Below, one piece after another: positions 1 through 6,834 of a DNA stretch of 8,076 bases. The translations under genes and the position numbers were made by a program. The stretch is from a bacterium (GTDB taxonomy: Bacteria > Planctomycetota > UBA11346), in the NCBI GenBank assembly GCA_020049615.1, contig JAIFKN010000228.1, positions 1 to 8,076 of the forward strand, in the 5' to 3' direction. The notes beneath the pieces were generated by a model that was given only the letters and a program-made list of their open reading frames with translations, did not search any database and was not told the DNA's origin. Position 1 is the first letter of the stretch; each line of letters begins with the position of its first letter.

Positions 1-96
1 GAGCAGATCGGCGACCTCGCCATGGCCATCGCCGAGGAGACGGTGTTCATGCACCAGGCGCAGATGATCCGCCACAACCACGAGCAGTTGAAGTAG
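1..96 (+). CDS. phoU: PhoU, phosphate signalling regulator (C-terminal end only)
   Basis: Only the last 31 codons are present, open at the left edge and ending in TAG at 94-96. The visible tail (EQIGDLAMAIAEETVFMHQA, then an RH pair and a short charged end) resembles the last helix of PhoU, where an acidic run and a hydrophobic stretch precede a conserved Arg-His. PhoU is a cytoplasmic helical-bundle protein that links the Pst phosphate transporter to the PhoR kinase and keeps the Pho regulon off when phosphate is plentiful. phoB follows after only 8 bp, which supports the assignment and a shared operon. The call rests on a short tail plus context, so a different helical protein is possible but unlikely. 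Confidence 0.75.
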   Translation, partial: EQIGDLAMAIAEETVFMHQAQMIRHNHEQLK

Positions 97-104
97 GGGG
101 ATCC

Positions 105-794
105 GTGGCCCGCGTGCTGGTGATCGAGGACGAACCCGACCTGCAGGAGCTATTGCGCTTCAACCTGTTGAAGGAGGGTCACACCGTGACCGTTTCCGCC
201 ACGGGAAGCGATGGCCTCCACGAACTGCGCCGCCAGCCATTCGATCTCGTCCTGCTGGATCTCATGCTGCCGGACCGGGACGGCCTCGAGGTCTGCCGGA
301 TCGTCCGCGGGGACGAGGCGCTCAGCGCCATGCCGATCATCATGGTGACGGCCAAGAGCGAGGAGAGCGATGTGATCCTCGGCCTCGGCCTCGGCGCCGA
401 CGACTACGTGACCAAGCCGTTCCGGGTCAAGGAACTGATGGCGCGGATCCGGGTGCGCTTGGCGCGCAACCTCGATGAGACCCGAGATGCCGAGCGCCGC
501 CGCATCCAGGTCGGCAATCTGACCATCGATCCGGTTCGCCACCGCGTGCTCATCGGGGACGAGGTCGTGCCCCTGACCCTGACCGAGTTCAAGCTGCTGC
601 ACTTCCTAGCCAGCCATCCGGGCATCGCCTACGGCCGCTACGACCTGCTCGATCGCATAGGTGACGGCGAAGAGGTGGTCACCGACCGCACCATCGACGT
701 GCACATCCGCAACCTGCGCAAGAAGCTGGGGCCGCATGAGCAGTTGGTCGAGACGGTGCGCGGTGTAGGCTATCGGTTCAGTGAGAACCCCTGA
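105..794 (+). CDS. phoB: PhoB, phosphate regulon response regulator (OmpR/PhoB family)
   Basis: This is a 229-residue two-domain response regulator. The receiver domain (about residues 2-120) has the acidic pair E8/D9, phosphoacceptor D52 in LVLLDLMLPD, T82 and K104 in YVTKPF. The winged-helix DNA-binding domain (about 132-226) shows the family signature TDRTIDVHIRNLRKKLG and ends with VETVRGVGYRF. Phosphorylated PhoB binds 11-bp-spaced direct repeats (Pho boxes) and activates phosphate-starvation genes. The start is GTG at 105, supported by GGGG at 97-100, four bases upstream. The gene lies between phoU and the phoR-type kinase and shares 14 bp with the latter. OmpR-family paralogues are similar, so the name rests on sequence plus the phoU/phoR context and the Pho-box-like sites across the window. 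Confidence 0.92.
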   Translation: MARVLVIEDEPDLQELLRFNLLKEGHTVTVSATGSDGLHELRRQPFDLVLLDLMLPDRDGLEVCRIVRGDEALSAMPIIMVTAKSEESDVILGLGLGADDYVTKPFRVKELMARIRVRLARNLDETRDAERRRIQVGNLTIDPVRHRVLIGDEVVPLTLTEFKLLHFLASHPGIAYGRYDLLDRIGDGEEVVTDRTIDVHIRNLRKKLGPHEQLVETVRGVGYRFSENP

Positions 795-2112
795 ACAGGA
801 TGGTCGTGGCCACCGTCTGGCCATCGCGCTGATTGCCGCCGGGGGCCTCTTCCTCGCCTGCACGGCCTTCGCCCTGCCACGCGCCGCGCCGACGATCGTC
901 GCCGTCCTATCGATCACCGCCATCGTGCTGGCGGTCCGGCGAGCCATGGACCACGCCCGGGTGCGTGAACTGCGCCGCGTCGCCACGGCCTATGCGGCTG
1001 GCGATTTCGCCCGCCGCGGAGCGATCTCCGGCATCGGCTCCCTGGCCTCGCTTGGAGGCGAGCTCAACGCCCTCGGTGAGCGGCTCGCCGCCGCCCAAGA
1101 CGCCCTGGAGACCCAGAGGCGCATGCTCGATGGGGCGATCGGATCACTCGCTGAAGGCGTGGCCTGCGTCGACCAGTACGACCGCGTGCTGTATGCCAAC
1201 CCAGCCTGGCGTCATCTCACCGCCGCCGGCGGCGAGGTGGTACGCGCCCTGTTCTATGAGCATCTGCCTGCGGCAGCCCTTTCCGGCGGAGTCGTCAATG
1301 TCCGCGCCACCGGCCGCCCCGAGACCGTCGAGTTCGAGCATCGTCGCCGCTTCCTCCGCGCCACCGTGTCGCGGCTCGACGGGGATTCGCTCGTCCTCGT
1401 GCTGCACGACTTCACTGAGCTCAAACGCCTCGAAGGAGCCCGCCGCGATTTCGTCGGCTCGGTCTCGCATGAACTGAAGACACCGCTTACGGCCATCGCC
1501 GGCTTCGCCGAGACCCTGCTCGATGGAGCCCTCGAAGATGATCCGACGGCGGCACGCGGATTCATCGAAAAGATATCCCGGCACGCCGATCGCCTCACCA
1601 TCCTGGTGCGCGACGTGCTCACCCTGAGCCGACTGGAGCAAGGCGCCTGGGTGGTCCGGCCGGCGACTGTGGATCTCGGCGATTTGGCGCGGCAGTTATG
1701 CGATGAGCACCAGCCGGCAGCCGCCATTCGCGAGATCCGCCTGACGGCCGAGGCGCCGACCGGCCTCGACGCGAATCAACTGCTCGGCAACCTGCTGAGC
1801 AATGCGATCCGCTACAACCGACAGGGCGGCACGGTCACGCTGATCTGCTCTGCCGATGCCGCTCGTGTGCAGTTGCGAGTCATCGATACCGGCATCGGCA
1901 TCCCCGAGGAGCACCGCGAGCGCATCTTCGAACGATTCTACCGCATCGACGCCCATCGCAGCCGCGCAAGCGGCGGCACCGGGCTCGGCTTGGCGATTGT
2001 GCGACAGATCGTCGAGGCCCTCCAAGGCATGATCTCCGTCGACAGTTCGCCGAACGGTACGACATTCTCGGTCGACATCCCGCGTCGGGATCCACGGGCC
2101 GTGCTGACCTGA
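781..2112 (+). CDS. phoR: PhoR-type sensor histidine kinase
   Basis: This 443-residue membrane kinase is the predicted partner of PhoB. Two hydrophobic segments (about residues 12-31 and 36-53) are separated by only a few residues, so there is almost no periplasmic domain, as is typical of PhoR. A linker (about 54-110) and a PAS-like domain (about 112-213, with DQYDRVLYANPAW) follow. The H-box is FVGSVSHELKTPL with phosphorylated H230. The ATPase domain has the N-box NLLSNAIRYN (N341), DTGIGIP (D369), RIFERFYRID at 381-390 and GGTGLGLAI at 398-406. The start is GTG at 781, inside the end of phoB; no clear ribosome-binding site precedes it, so translational coupling to phoB is likely. Lacking a periplasmic sensor domain, it presumably reads phosphate status through the Pst-PhoU complex. 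Confidence 0.9.
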   Translation: MRTPEQDGRGHRLAIALIAAGGLFLACTAFALPRAAPTIVAVLSITAIVLAVRRAMDHARVRELRRVATAYAAGDFARRGAISGIGSLASLGGELNALGERLAAAQDALETQRRMLDGAIGSLAEGVACVDQYDRVLYANPAWRHLTAAGGEVVRALFYEHLPAAALSGGVVNVRATGRPETVEFEHRRRFLRATVSRLDGDSLVLVLHDFTELKRLEGARRDFVGSVSHELKTPLTAIAGFAETLLDGALEDDPTAARGFIEKISRHADRLTILVRDVLTLSRLEQGAWVVRPATVDLGDLARQLCDEHQPAAAIREIRLTAEAPTGLDANQLLGNLLSNAIRYNRQGGTVTLICSADAARVQLRVIDTGIGIPEEHRERIFERFYRIDAHRSRASGGTGLGLAIVRQIVEALQGMISVDSSPNGTTFSVDIPRRDPRAVLT

Positions 2113-2114
2113 CG

Positions 2115-2154
2115 CCTTCACTATTTCTTCATCTTCTGATCATCCCGGGTTCAT
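2115..2154 (+). promoter_or_regulatory. Candidate Pho box array (four 11-bp-spaced units) upstream of the lipoprotein gene
   Basis: Four 7-bp units sit at exact 11-bp intervals: CCTTCAC (2115-2121), TCTTCAT (2126-2132), TGATCAT (2137-2143) and GGTTCAT (2148-2154). All keep a TCA core followed by C or T. The E. coli Pho box is a pair of CTGTCAT-like 7-mers with a 4-bp spacer, which is the same period. The first spacer, TATT, is AT-rich as in classical Pho boxes. A weak -10-like GAGGCT lies at 2164-2169, nine bases after the last unit. A start of transcription about seven bases further on would keep the AGGAG ribosome-binding site (2178-2182) in the mRNA. Inferred from pattern only. Confidence 0.6.
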
Positions 2155-2189
2155 GACCCGCACGAGGCTGCTAGGCCAGGAGCTTACGC

Positions 2190-2588
2190 ATGCCATTCCG
2201 CAACCTCGCCCTCATCCTCGTCGCCGGCACGGCCCTCTTCAGCGCCGGCTGCGGCGCCCGCCAGTCCGGGATCGAAGGCGCCTATACCGAAGGCGGCTAC
2301 GGCTCGCCGTTCTACGCTGAGGTGCCGCATGCCCATAAGGAGGGGCAGAAGCCGCGCATCTACCTGTTCGGCAAGATGGCCGATTACGAGGCCTTCCTCG
2401 ACAAGAAGGAAGTCCCCGAGAACGGCCACAAGAAGTACATCGGCAAGGGCGTCAACAAGGCCACCATCGTCGTGCAGGACCTGATCGGCTCGGAACTCAA
2501 GGACAACCCGACCTACACCGACAAGCTGGTTGCGAAGTACCAGGCACGCCACGCCAGCGAACTGGCCGCTGCTCCCGCGGCCCAGTGA
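2190..2588 (+). CDS. Small lipoprotein of unknown function, predicted PhoB target
   Basis: This is a 132-residue protein that I do not recognise as a named family. The N-terminus is a lipoprotein signal: M-P-F-R-N, a hydrophobic stretch (about 6-17) and the lipobox FSAGC with C21 as the predicted lipidated residue. The mature part (about 111 residues) is hydrophilic and lysine-rich. It has a Gly/Tyr-rich start, a central YLFGKMADYEAFLDKKEV stretch and an alanine-rich tail, with no membrane segment or catalytic motif that I can identify. ATG at 2190 is well supported by AGGAG at 2178-2182. The gene directly follows phoR but has its own four-unit Pho-box-like array, so it is probably induced by phosphate starvation and anchored in the cell envelope. 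A part in phosphate or lipid handling is inferred from context alone. Confidence 0.8.
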   Translation: MPFRNLALILVAGTALFSAGCGARQSGIEGAYTEGGYGSPFYAEVPHAHKEGQKPRIYLFGKMADYEAFLDKKEVPENGHKKYIGKGVNKATIVVQDLIGSELKDNPTYTDKLVAKYQARHASELAAAPAAQ

Positions 2589-2594
2589 GGCATA

Positions 2595-2627
2595 CTCGGC
2601 GCCTGGGCGATCCGCTCAGGCGCCGAG
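2595..2627. terminator. Hairpin between convergent genes, probable bidirectional terminator
   Basis: There is a perfect 11-bp inverted repeat (CTCGGCGCCTG at 2595-2605, CAGGCGCCGAG at 2617-2627). The 11-nt centre can extend the stem by a G-U wobble and two G-C pairs, leaving GATCC as the loop. It lies between the end of the lipoprotein gene (2588) and the glycosyltransferase and covers the latter's TGA stop (2616-2618). No T-run flanks either side, so it is not a textbook intrinsic terminator, but its strength and position fit transcript ending or 3'-end protection in both directions. Confidence 0.6.
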
Positions 2628-3800
2628 CGGCATCAGCTCCTCATGCCGGTGCCTGTCAACGGCGCCGATCAGCAACTCTTCGAAACGGTCGACCACGCGC
2701 TTCCAGGTGTTGCCGAGCATGTCCTGGCGCGCCTGGGAGCTGATCCGCCGCCGCAGAATGACGTCATCCGCGAGGTGGTTGGCAGCAGCGATGAACGTAG
2801 CCCGGTCACCGCAGGCGATGGCGCGCATGTTCTCGCCATCCCGGCCGAACATGGCCGCCGCGGCGTAATCGAAACCGACGGAAGCCACGCCGCTGGCCAT
2901 CGCTTCACAGAGCACATTGCCGAACGTCTCCGACAGCGACGGGAAGACGAAGAGATCCGCACTCGCATAGACCGCCGCCAGCCGTTCCAGCGGCAGCGTG
3001 CCGGTGAAGATGGCATCCGGCAGACTCCGGGCCAGAGCCGGCCTGGCCGGTCCGTCTCCGACGATGACCATCTTGGCCCCCGCGTGGCGGGTCCGGATGC
3101 CCTTGAACGCCTCGATCGCCAGCGGGATGTCCTTCTCCGGAGCGATCCGTCCGACATGCAGGCAGACGCAGTCCTCCGGCCCGGCGCCCCAGGCGGCGCG
3201 CAGTGCCGGATCACGGCGGTCGGGGCTGAAGGTGTCAATGTCGACGCCGCGCGACCAGAGCGCGCCGCCGATCAGCCCCTCGGCCTCCAATCGCCGCAAT
3301 AGGTCCACGCTCGGGACCATGGTCACGCTGGTGCGGTTGTGGAAGCGGCGCAGAAATCCTGCCGCCGCTTCACGCAGGAAACCGATCCGGTAGTGCTTGG
3401 CGTAATCGTCGAAATTGGTGTGGTAACTGGAGGTCACGGTGATGCCCAGGGCTTCGGCGGCAGACAAGGCCGAACAGCCGAGCGGACCTTCGGTCGCGAT
3501 ATGCACCACGTCCGGACGTTGACGGCGCCATTCGGCGATCAGTCGGCCCGCGCAGGGCAGGCCCAGGCGGAGGGCCGTGTACCCGGGGATGGGCAGGCCC
3601 GGACGGACCACTTCGCTGACGAGCGGGTGCGGCACAGCCGGATGTCCGGTCTCAACCGCCTGACGAGGACGTACTACCCGGATGCGATGGCCTCGCGCCG
3701 CCAAACCCGCGACCAGGCGCGACAAGGTCATGGCGACGCCATTGATCTCGGGCGCCCAGGTCTCGGTCACCAGGACGATGGACAGATCGGGGTTGAACAT
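2616..3800 (-). CDS. GT4-family glycosyltransferase, probable glycolipid synthase (Agt-like)
   Basis: This is a 394-residue GT-B glycosyltransferase. The N-terminal acceptor-side domain begins SIVLVTETWAPEINGVAMTL, the usual start of this subgroup. The C-terminal nucleotide-sugar domain has HVGRIAPEKDI (residues 215-225), VIVGDGP and the EX7E motif in ETFGNVLCEAMASG (E291, E299). No signal peptide or membrane segment is evident, so it is presumably a peripheral enzyme of the inner membrane. In some alphaproteobacteria related enzymes encoded near plcP (Agt) glycosylate diacylglycerol during phosphate starvation; the plcP and btaAB neighbours suggest the same here, but the sugar donor cannot be read from sequence. 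ATG at 3800 was chosen over upstream codons (an open frame extends to 3941) because family similarity begins here and a Pho-box-like pair ends 21 nt upstream. Ribosome-binding site is weak. Confidence 0.82.
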   Translation of the reverse strand: MFNPDLSIVLVTETWAPEINGVAMTLSRLVAGLAARGHRIRVVRPRQAVETGHPAVPHPLVSEVVRPGLPIPGYTALRLGLPCAGRLIAEWRRQRPDVVHIATEGPLGCSALSAAEALGITVTSSYHTNFDDYAKHYRIGFLREAAAGFLRRFHNRTSVTMVPSVDLLRRLEAEGLIGGALWSRGVDIDTFSPDRRDPALRAAWGAGPEDCVCLHVGRIAPEKDIPLAIEAFKGIRTRHAGAKMVIVGDGPARPALARSLPDAIFTGTLPLERLAAVYASADLFVFPSLSETFGNVLCEAMASGVASVGFDYAAAAMFGRDGENMRAIACGDRATFIAAANHLADDVILRRRISSQARQDMLGNTWKRVVDRFEELLIGAVDRHRHEELMPLGA

Positions 3801-3821
3801 GTGGCCACGATGCCGACGCCG

Positions 3822-3839
3822 GTCAAGATTGCATGAATC
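3822..3839 (-). promoter_or_regulatory. Candidate Pho box for the glycosyltransferase
   Basis: Read on the minus strand, GATTCAT (3839-3833) and TCTTGAC (3828-3822) are separated by 4 bp, the Pho-box spacing. The pair closely matches the one before phnM (GGTTCAT and TCTTGAT). It ends 21 nt before the ATG at 3800, with a weak -10-like CATCGT at 3812-3807. Pattern-based inference. Confidence 0.5.
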
Positions 3840-3852
3840 AGGCAGATGCATG

Positions 3853-3881
3853 CCTTCACGGGAAACGCACAGCGTCTTCAC
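3853..3881 (+). promoter_or_regulatory. Candidate Pho box (three units) for btaAB
   Basis: Units CCTTCAC (3853-3859), a degenerate AACGCAC (3864-3870) and TCTTCAC (3875-3881) lie at exact 11-bp steps. The first unit is identical to the first unit before the lipoprotein gene. The array ends 21 nt before the btaA ATG, with a -10-like GACACT at 3891-3896. It shares a 102-bp intergenic region with the divergent glycosyltransferase box without overlapping it. Confidence 0.5.
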
Positions 3882-3902
3882 CGATAGCCCGACACTTGCT
3901 CC

Positions 3903-5111
3903 ATGACTTCTGCGCCTAGCGCCATCGAACGCCTGCACCAAGGCGTTTTCGATAGGCTGTACTCCTCATCCCTGCTCTACAATGCGTGCTGGGAGGATCC
4001 TGCCTGCGACCGCCAAGCGCTGCGCCTGGGCGATTCGGACGAGGTGCTGGTCATCACCAGCGCCGGCTGCAACGCTCTCGACTACCTGCTGTGCGGACCA
4101 CGTCGAGTCACTGCCGTCGATGCCAATCCACGGCAGAACGCATTGCTCGAGTTGAAGGTCGCCACGATCCGCAGTTGCCCGGATGACGAGGTCTTCGCCA
4201 TGTTCGGCGATGGTCGGCATCCCGGCGCACGGGAGCTCTATCGCGACCGGCTGCGTGCCCAACTCTCCCCGACAGCCCAGATCTTCTGGGATCGCCGTAT
4301 CGGGTGGTTCGGTGGTCGCGGCGGCGACAGCTTCTACTTCCATGGCCTTTCCGGACTGGTCGCACGGATGATGCGGGCCTATCTGCGGACGCGTCCCGGT
4401 CTCCGCCCGGCCATTGCCCGCCTGCTCGCCTGCAAGGATCTCACCGAGCAGGTCGAGGTATATGATCGTGAAGTCGCGCCGCGTCTGTGGACCCCGTTCC
4501 TCTCCTGGGCGATTTCACGTCAGACGACCATGAGCCTGCTCGGCGTGCCACCAGCGCAGACTCGCGAAGTTGCTGCGCAGCATGACGGCGCGGCTCCTGC
4601 TGCGCACAGCGTCGCCGGCTTCATCCGCGCCTGCATCGAACGGGTCTTCCGCCTCCTGCCGCTGAGCACCAACTACTTCTGGACCTGCTATCTCCGCGGG
4701 GGCTACACCCGCGAGAACTGCCCCGAATACCTGCGTCCCGCCAATCTGGCGGCGCTGCGCGGTGGGCTGCTCGACCGCCTGGAGATCCGCACCGGGACTC
4801 TGGCCGGGATGCTTGAGGTCGATGAGCGTCCCTTCAGCCGCTTCGTGCTGCTCGACCACCAGGATTGGATGGGGGCGCACCGGCCGCACGACCTGGGGAC
4901 GGAGTGGGACCTCATTCTGCGTCGGGCGCGCCCGGGTGCGCTATCCATCTTCCGTTCAGCCCGCGCTGAACCGCCTTGGTTCCCTGCGGTGCGCCTCGCC
5001 GATGGCACCAGGCTCGGCGAACGACTGCGCTTCGACCGTGCGTTGGCCGCCAAGCTGCACGAGCAGGATCGAGTCGGCACCTACGGTGGCTTCCATGTCG
5101 CGCATCTCTGA
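3903..5111 (+). CDS. btaA: BtaA, S-adenosylmethionine:diacylglycerol 3-amino-3-carboxypropyltransferase
   Basis: This 402-residue enzyme catalyses the first step of betaine-lipid synthesis: it moves the 3-amino-3-carboxypropyl group of AdoMet to diacylglycerol, giving diacylglyceryl-homoserine and methylthioadenosine. Family hallmarks are LYNACWEDPACD (residues 25-36), the glycine-type AdoMet loop ITSAGCNALDYL (51-62), AVDANPRQNALLELK (71-85), FVLLDHQDWM (314-323) and the C-terminal DRVGTYGGFHVA (389-400). Length matches bacterial BtaA (about 400). An in-frame TAG at 3885-3887 leaves ATG at 3903 as the only good start; no Shine-Dalgarno sequence precedes it. Its last 17 bases overlap btaB, so the two are co-transcribed and probably coupled. 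A three-unit Pho-box-like array upstream predicts induction when phosphate is scarce. Confidence 0.9.
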   Translation: MTSAPSAIERLHQGVFDRLYSSSLLYNACWEDPACDRQALRLGDSDEVLVITSAGCNALDYLLCGPRRVTAVDANPRQNALLELKVATIRSCPDDEVFAMFGDGRHPGARELYRDRLRAQLSPTAQIFWDRRIGWFGGRGGDSFYFHGLSGLVARMMRAYLRTRPGLRPAIARLLACKDLTEQVEVYDREVAPRLWTPFLSWAISRQTTMSLLGVPPAQTREVAAQHDGAAPAAHSVAGFIRACIERVFRLLPLSTNYFWTCYLRGGYTRENCPEYLRPANLAALRGGLLDRLEIRTGTLAGMLEVDERPFSRFVLLDHQDWMGAHRPHDLGTEWDLILRRARPGALSIFRSARAEPPWFPAVRLADGTRLGERLRFDRALAAKLHEQDRVGTYGGFHVAHL

Positions 5112-5820
5112 TCTGCCGGTCCTGTGGCGTATGCTGCGCGGCATGGGCCGCAGCGGCGCGCACGCGCAGCGGCTGGAAGGATTCTACGCCGGACAAGCCT
5201 CCAGCTATGACCGCTTCCGCGAACGACTGCTGCATGGGCGGGACGAGTTGCTCGCCCGTCTCCCGTTGGCACCCGGCGCCTCGCTCGTCGAACTCGGCGC
5301 CGGCACCGGCCGCAACCTCGAACCCATTGCAGCCCGTATCAGCAGCCTGTCCAAGGTGCATCTCGTCGACCTTTGCCCCTCCCTGCTTGCGGTAGCGCGT
5401 CAGCGCATCGCCGAGCGCAACTGGCGGAACGTCGAAGCCGTCGAAGCCGACGCCACCACCTGGCGCCCGCCTCAGCCGGTGGACGTCGTGCTCTGCGCCT
5501 ACAGCCTGACCATGATGCCGGACTGGCGCGCAACCGTCGCCAACGCCTGCGCGATGCTCAAACCGGACGGTGTCTTGGCAGTCGTCGATTTCACCGTGAT
5601 CGACGCGGCCACGGCCCGCATAGCTGGCGTCCGCCCCCAGACCGCTGCGCTGCGCTGGGCCTGGCGCCGCTGGTTCGGCCATGATGGCGTGCATCCGGAT
5701 CCCGCCATGGCACCCCAGTTGACGACGACTCTGAAGACCATCCATCTGCAGGTGGGACGCTGCAGCATCCCCTACCTGCCGCTGCAAGCGGCCTACATGC
5801 AGTTCATCGGCAGGCGCTGA
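5095..5820 (+). CDS. btaB: BtaB, diacylglyceryl-homoserine N-methyltransferase
   Basis: This 241-residue AdoMet-dependent methyltransferase is predicted to add three methyl groups to diacylglyceryl-homoserine, finishing the betaine lipid DGTS. The Rossmann fold shows motif I VELGAGTGRN (residues 65-74), the acidic residue D92 in HLVDLCP, the motif around VDVVLCAYSLTMMPDW (129-144) and LKPDGVLAVVDF (155-166). The C-terminal part WFGHDGVHPDP and the ending FIGRR are typical of BtaB. The open frame runs back to 4762 inside btaA, but ATG at 5095 is chosen because it has GGTGG at 5085-5089 and overlaps the end of btaA by 17 bp; ATG 5131 is a weaker alternative. The gene ends only 4 bp from the stop of the convergent plcP. 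Confidence 0.87.
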   Translation: MSRISDLPVLWRMLRGMGRSGAHAQRLEGFYAGQASSYDRFRERLLHGRDELLARLPLAPGASLVELGAGTGRNLEPIAARISSLSKVHLVDLCPSLLAVARQRIAERNWRNVEAVEADATTWRPPQPVDVVLCAYSLTMMPDWRATVANACAMLKPDGVLAVVDFTVIDAATARIAGVRPQTAALRWAWRRWFGHDGVHPDPAMAPQLTTTLKTIHLQVGRCSIPYLPLQAAYMQFIGRR

Positions 5821-5824
5821 ACCG

Positions 5825-6637
5825 TCAGGCTGCGGCGACGGGAACGACGGCCACGGTGTCGTCCAATCCGGTCTGCTTGACCAGACCGGCCTCGGCCAGG
5901 CCGGCGTAGGTCACAAGCTTCCAAGCGCCGTCGGCGTATTCGAGAGCGCTCAACGAGTCGACCCAGTCACCACTGTTGAGATAGGTGGTCTCCCGGCCTT
6001 CGATCGTCCTTGTCCGCACGCAGGGGACATGGATATGACCGGCCACCACCACGTCGAACCCGCGGGATGCTGCGGCCTTGAGACAGAATTCCTCGAAGCG
6101 GGCGATGTGCCGGCGGGCCGCTGGCACACCTCGCTTGCACATGCTCGCGAGCGGCACCGGGCGCAGGCCGATTCGGCAACCGACAGCATTGAGTCCGACG
6201 CTGATCGAAGCGATGGCGTCGTAAGCGATGGTTCCGATCCAGCCGGTTACCCGCGAAGTGCCTAGCGCCAGATCAAAGGCATCACCATGCAGGAACCAGT
6301 GCCGCTTGCCGCCGATGACGAGGTCGAGGCGATCGACTAGGTTTATCGAACCGAGGGCCAAGGCGGAGTAGCGGCGCAAAGCCCCGTCATGATTGCCGGT
6401 GACGTAGTGGACCGGAATGCCCTGGGCCGCGAACTTGAGGATCCGACGGACCACCTTGGTGTGGGCTTCTGGCCAGAAACCCTTGCGGAAATCCCAGAGA
6501 TCGACGATGTCGCCATTGAGCACGACCATGCCCGGCTCGACGCTCTTGAGATAGGCATTGAGCTCCGCAGCCCGGCAGGCGGCGGTGCCGAGGTGCAGGT
6601 CACTGATCACCACCACGTCGACATGACGTCGGCTCAT
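5825..6637 (-). CDS. plcP: PlcP-type metallophosphoesterase, probable phospholipase C for lipid remodelling
   Basis: This 270-residue calcineurin-like phosphoesterase has all the metal-site motifs: SDLHLG (D13, H15), NGDIVDLWDF (D43), GNHD (81-84), HGD (117-119) and GHIH (200-203), followed by YLNSGDWVDSLSALEYADG. The last block, with the FEEF helix before it, matches PlcP enzymes of Sinorhizobium meliloti and marine bacteria, which cleave head groups from phosphatidylcholine and other phospholipids to give diacylglycerol during phosphate starvation. These are often annotated as LpxH-like UDP-diacylglucosamine hydrolases, the main alternative. The btaAB and glycosyltransferase neighbours, which consume diacylglycerol, favour PlcP. 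The open frame extends to 6982, but ATG at 6637 has GGAGA at 6650-6646 and begins where similarity starts. A Pho-box-like pair lies 24 nt upstream. Confidence 0.83.
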   Translation of the reverse strand: MSRRHVDVVVISDLHLGTAACRAAELNAYLKSVEPGMVVLNGDIVDLWDFRKGFWPEAHTKVVRRILKFAAQGIPVHYVTGNHDGALRRYSALALGSINLVDRLDLVIGGKRHWFLHGDAFDLALGTSRVTGWIGTIAYDAIASISVGLNAVGCRIGLRPVPLASMCKRGVPAARRHIARFEEFCLKAAASRGFDVVVAGHIHVPCVRTRTIEGRETTYLNSGDWVDSLSALEYADGAWKLVTYAGLAEAGLVKQTGLDDTVAVVPVAAA

Positions 6638-6661
6638 GTGGTTCTCCGTATGGATTGGTAG

Positions 6662-6679
6662 ATGAAGCAAGGGCGAACC
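6662..6679 (-). promoter_or_regulatory. Candidate Pho box for plcP
   Basis: On the minus strand, GGTTCGC (6679-6673) and GCTTCAT (6668-6662) are separated by 4 bp. The first unit differs by one base from the GGTTCAC unit before PAP2. The pair ends 24 nt before the plcP ATG, and a -10-like CATACG lies about nine bases after it. This is the weakest pair in the set because one unit breaks the TCA core. Confidence 0.4.
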
Positions 6680-6720
6680 GCGACCCCGTCGCGCAGCGAA
6701 GCCGGCGTCGAGAGGCAGAG

Positions 6721-6750
6721 GGCGGATACGATTGGCGAAGCCCATCCGCC
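6721..6750. other. Nested hairpin in the PAP2-plcP spacer
   Basis: GGCGGAT (6721-6727) pairs perfectly with ATCCGCC (6744-6750). Inside it, GGC (6734-6736) can pair with GCC (6740-6742) across a GAA loop. No T-run follows on either strand. Function unknown; it could be part of a longer folded RNA or a terminator-like structure downstream of PAP2. Confidence 0.35.
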
Positions 6751-6817
6751 CACGGTTTCCGAGCCAAGCGACGAAACCGAGCCACGACAAGGCCCGGGGG
6801 GCAGGACCGCAGGCACG

Positions 6818-6834
6818 CGGGGGCGAATCCCCCG
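6818..6834. other. Perfect GC hairpin in the PAP2-plcP spacer
   Basis: A six-base-pair stem (CGGGGG at 6818-6823 with CCCCCG at 6829-6834) closes a five-base loop, CGAAT. It lies three bases from the large inverted repeat that overlaps the PAP2 stop, so on the PAP2 transcript it would form just after that structure. It has no T-run and is not a recognisable tRNA arm in context. Confidence 0.35.

Noticed and set aside
2144..2160. Terminator after phoR from the CGGGT/ACCCG dyad
   Set aside because: There are only five base pairs, no T-run, and it overlaps the last Pho-box-like unit; the 11-bp repeat explains the sequence better.
2643..3836. Plus-strand open frames (219 and 165 codons) opposite the glycosyltransferase
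   Set aside because: They have shadow-frame composition opposite a gene with clear GT4 motifs.
3801..3941. N-terminal extension of the glycosyltransferase by 47 codons
   Set aside because: It would overlap btaA, has no family-like sequence, and would place the predicted Pho box inside the gene; GT4 proteins start close to the SIVLVTE strand.
4762..5094. btaB start inside btaA
   Set aside because: Residues before the ATG at 5095 are an out-of-frame shadow of btaA (Arg/Ser/Pro-rich) and do not resemble a methyltransferase.
4912..5787. Long minus-strand open frame (291 codons) across btaA and btaB
   Set aside because: It is fully antisense to two well-supported enzymes, has His/Gln/Gly-rich composition typical of a high-GC shadow frame, and has no motif.
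5825..6637. LpxH (UDP-2,3-diacylglucosamine hydrolase) as the name for the metallophosphoesterase
   Set aside because: The GDWVDS block near the C-terminus, the length and the btaAB/glycosyltransferase context fit PlcP better; kept as the alternative in the feature entry.
6818..6834. tRNA T-arm-like GGGGG-CGAAT-CCCCC
   Set aside because: The loop lacks the TTC of a T-loop, and no acceptor stem, anticodon arm or CCA end can be placed around it.
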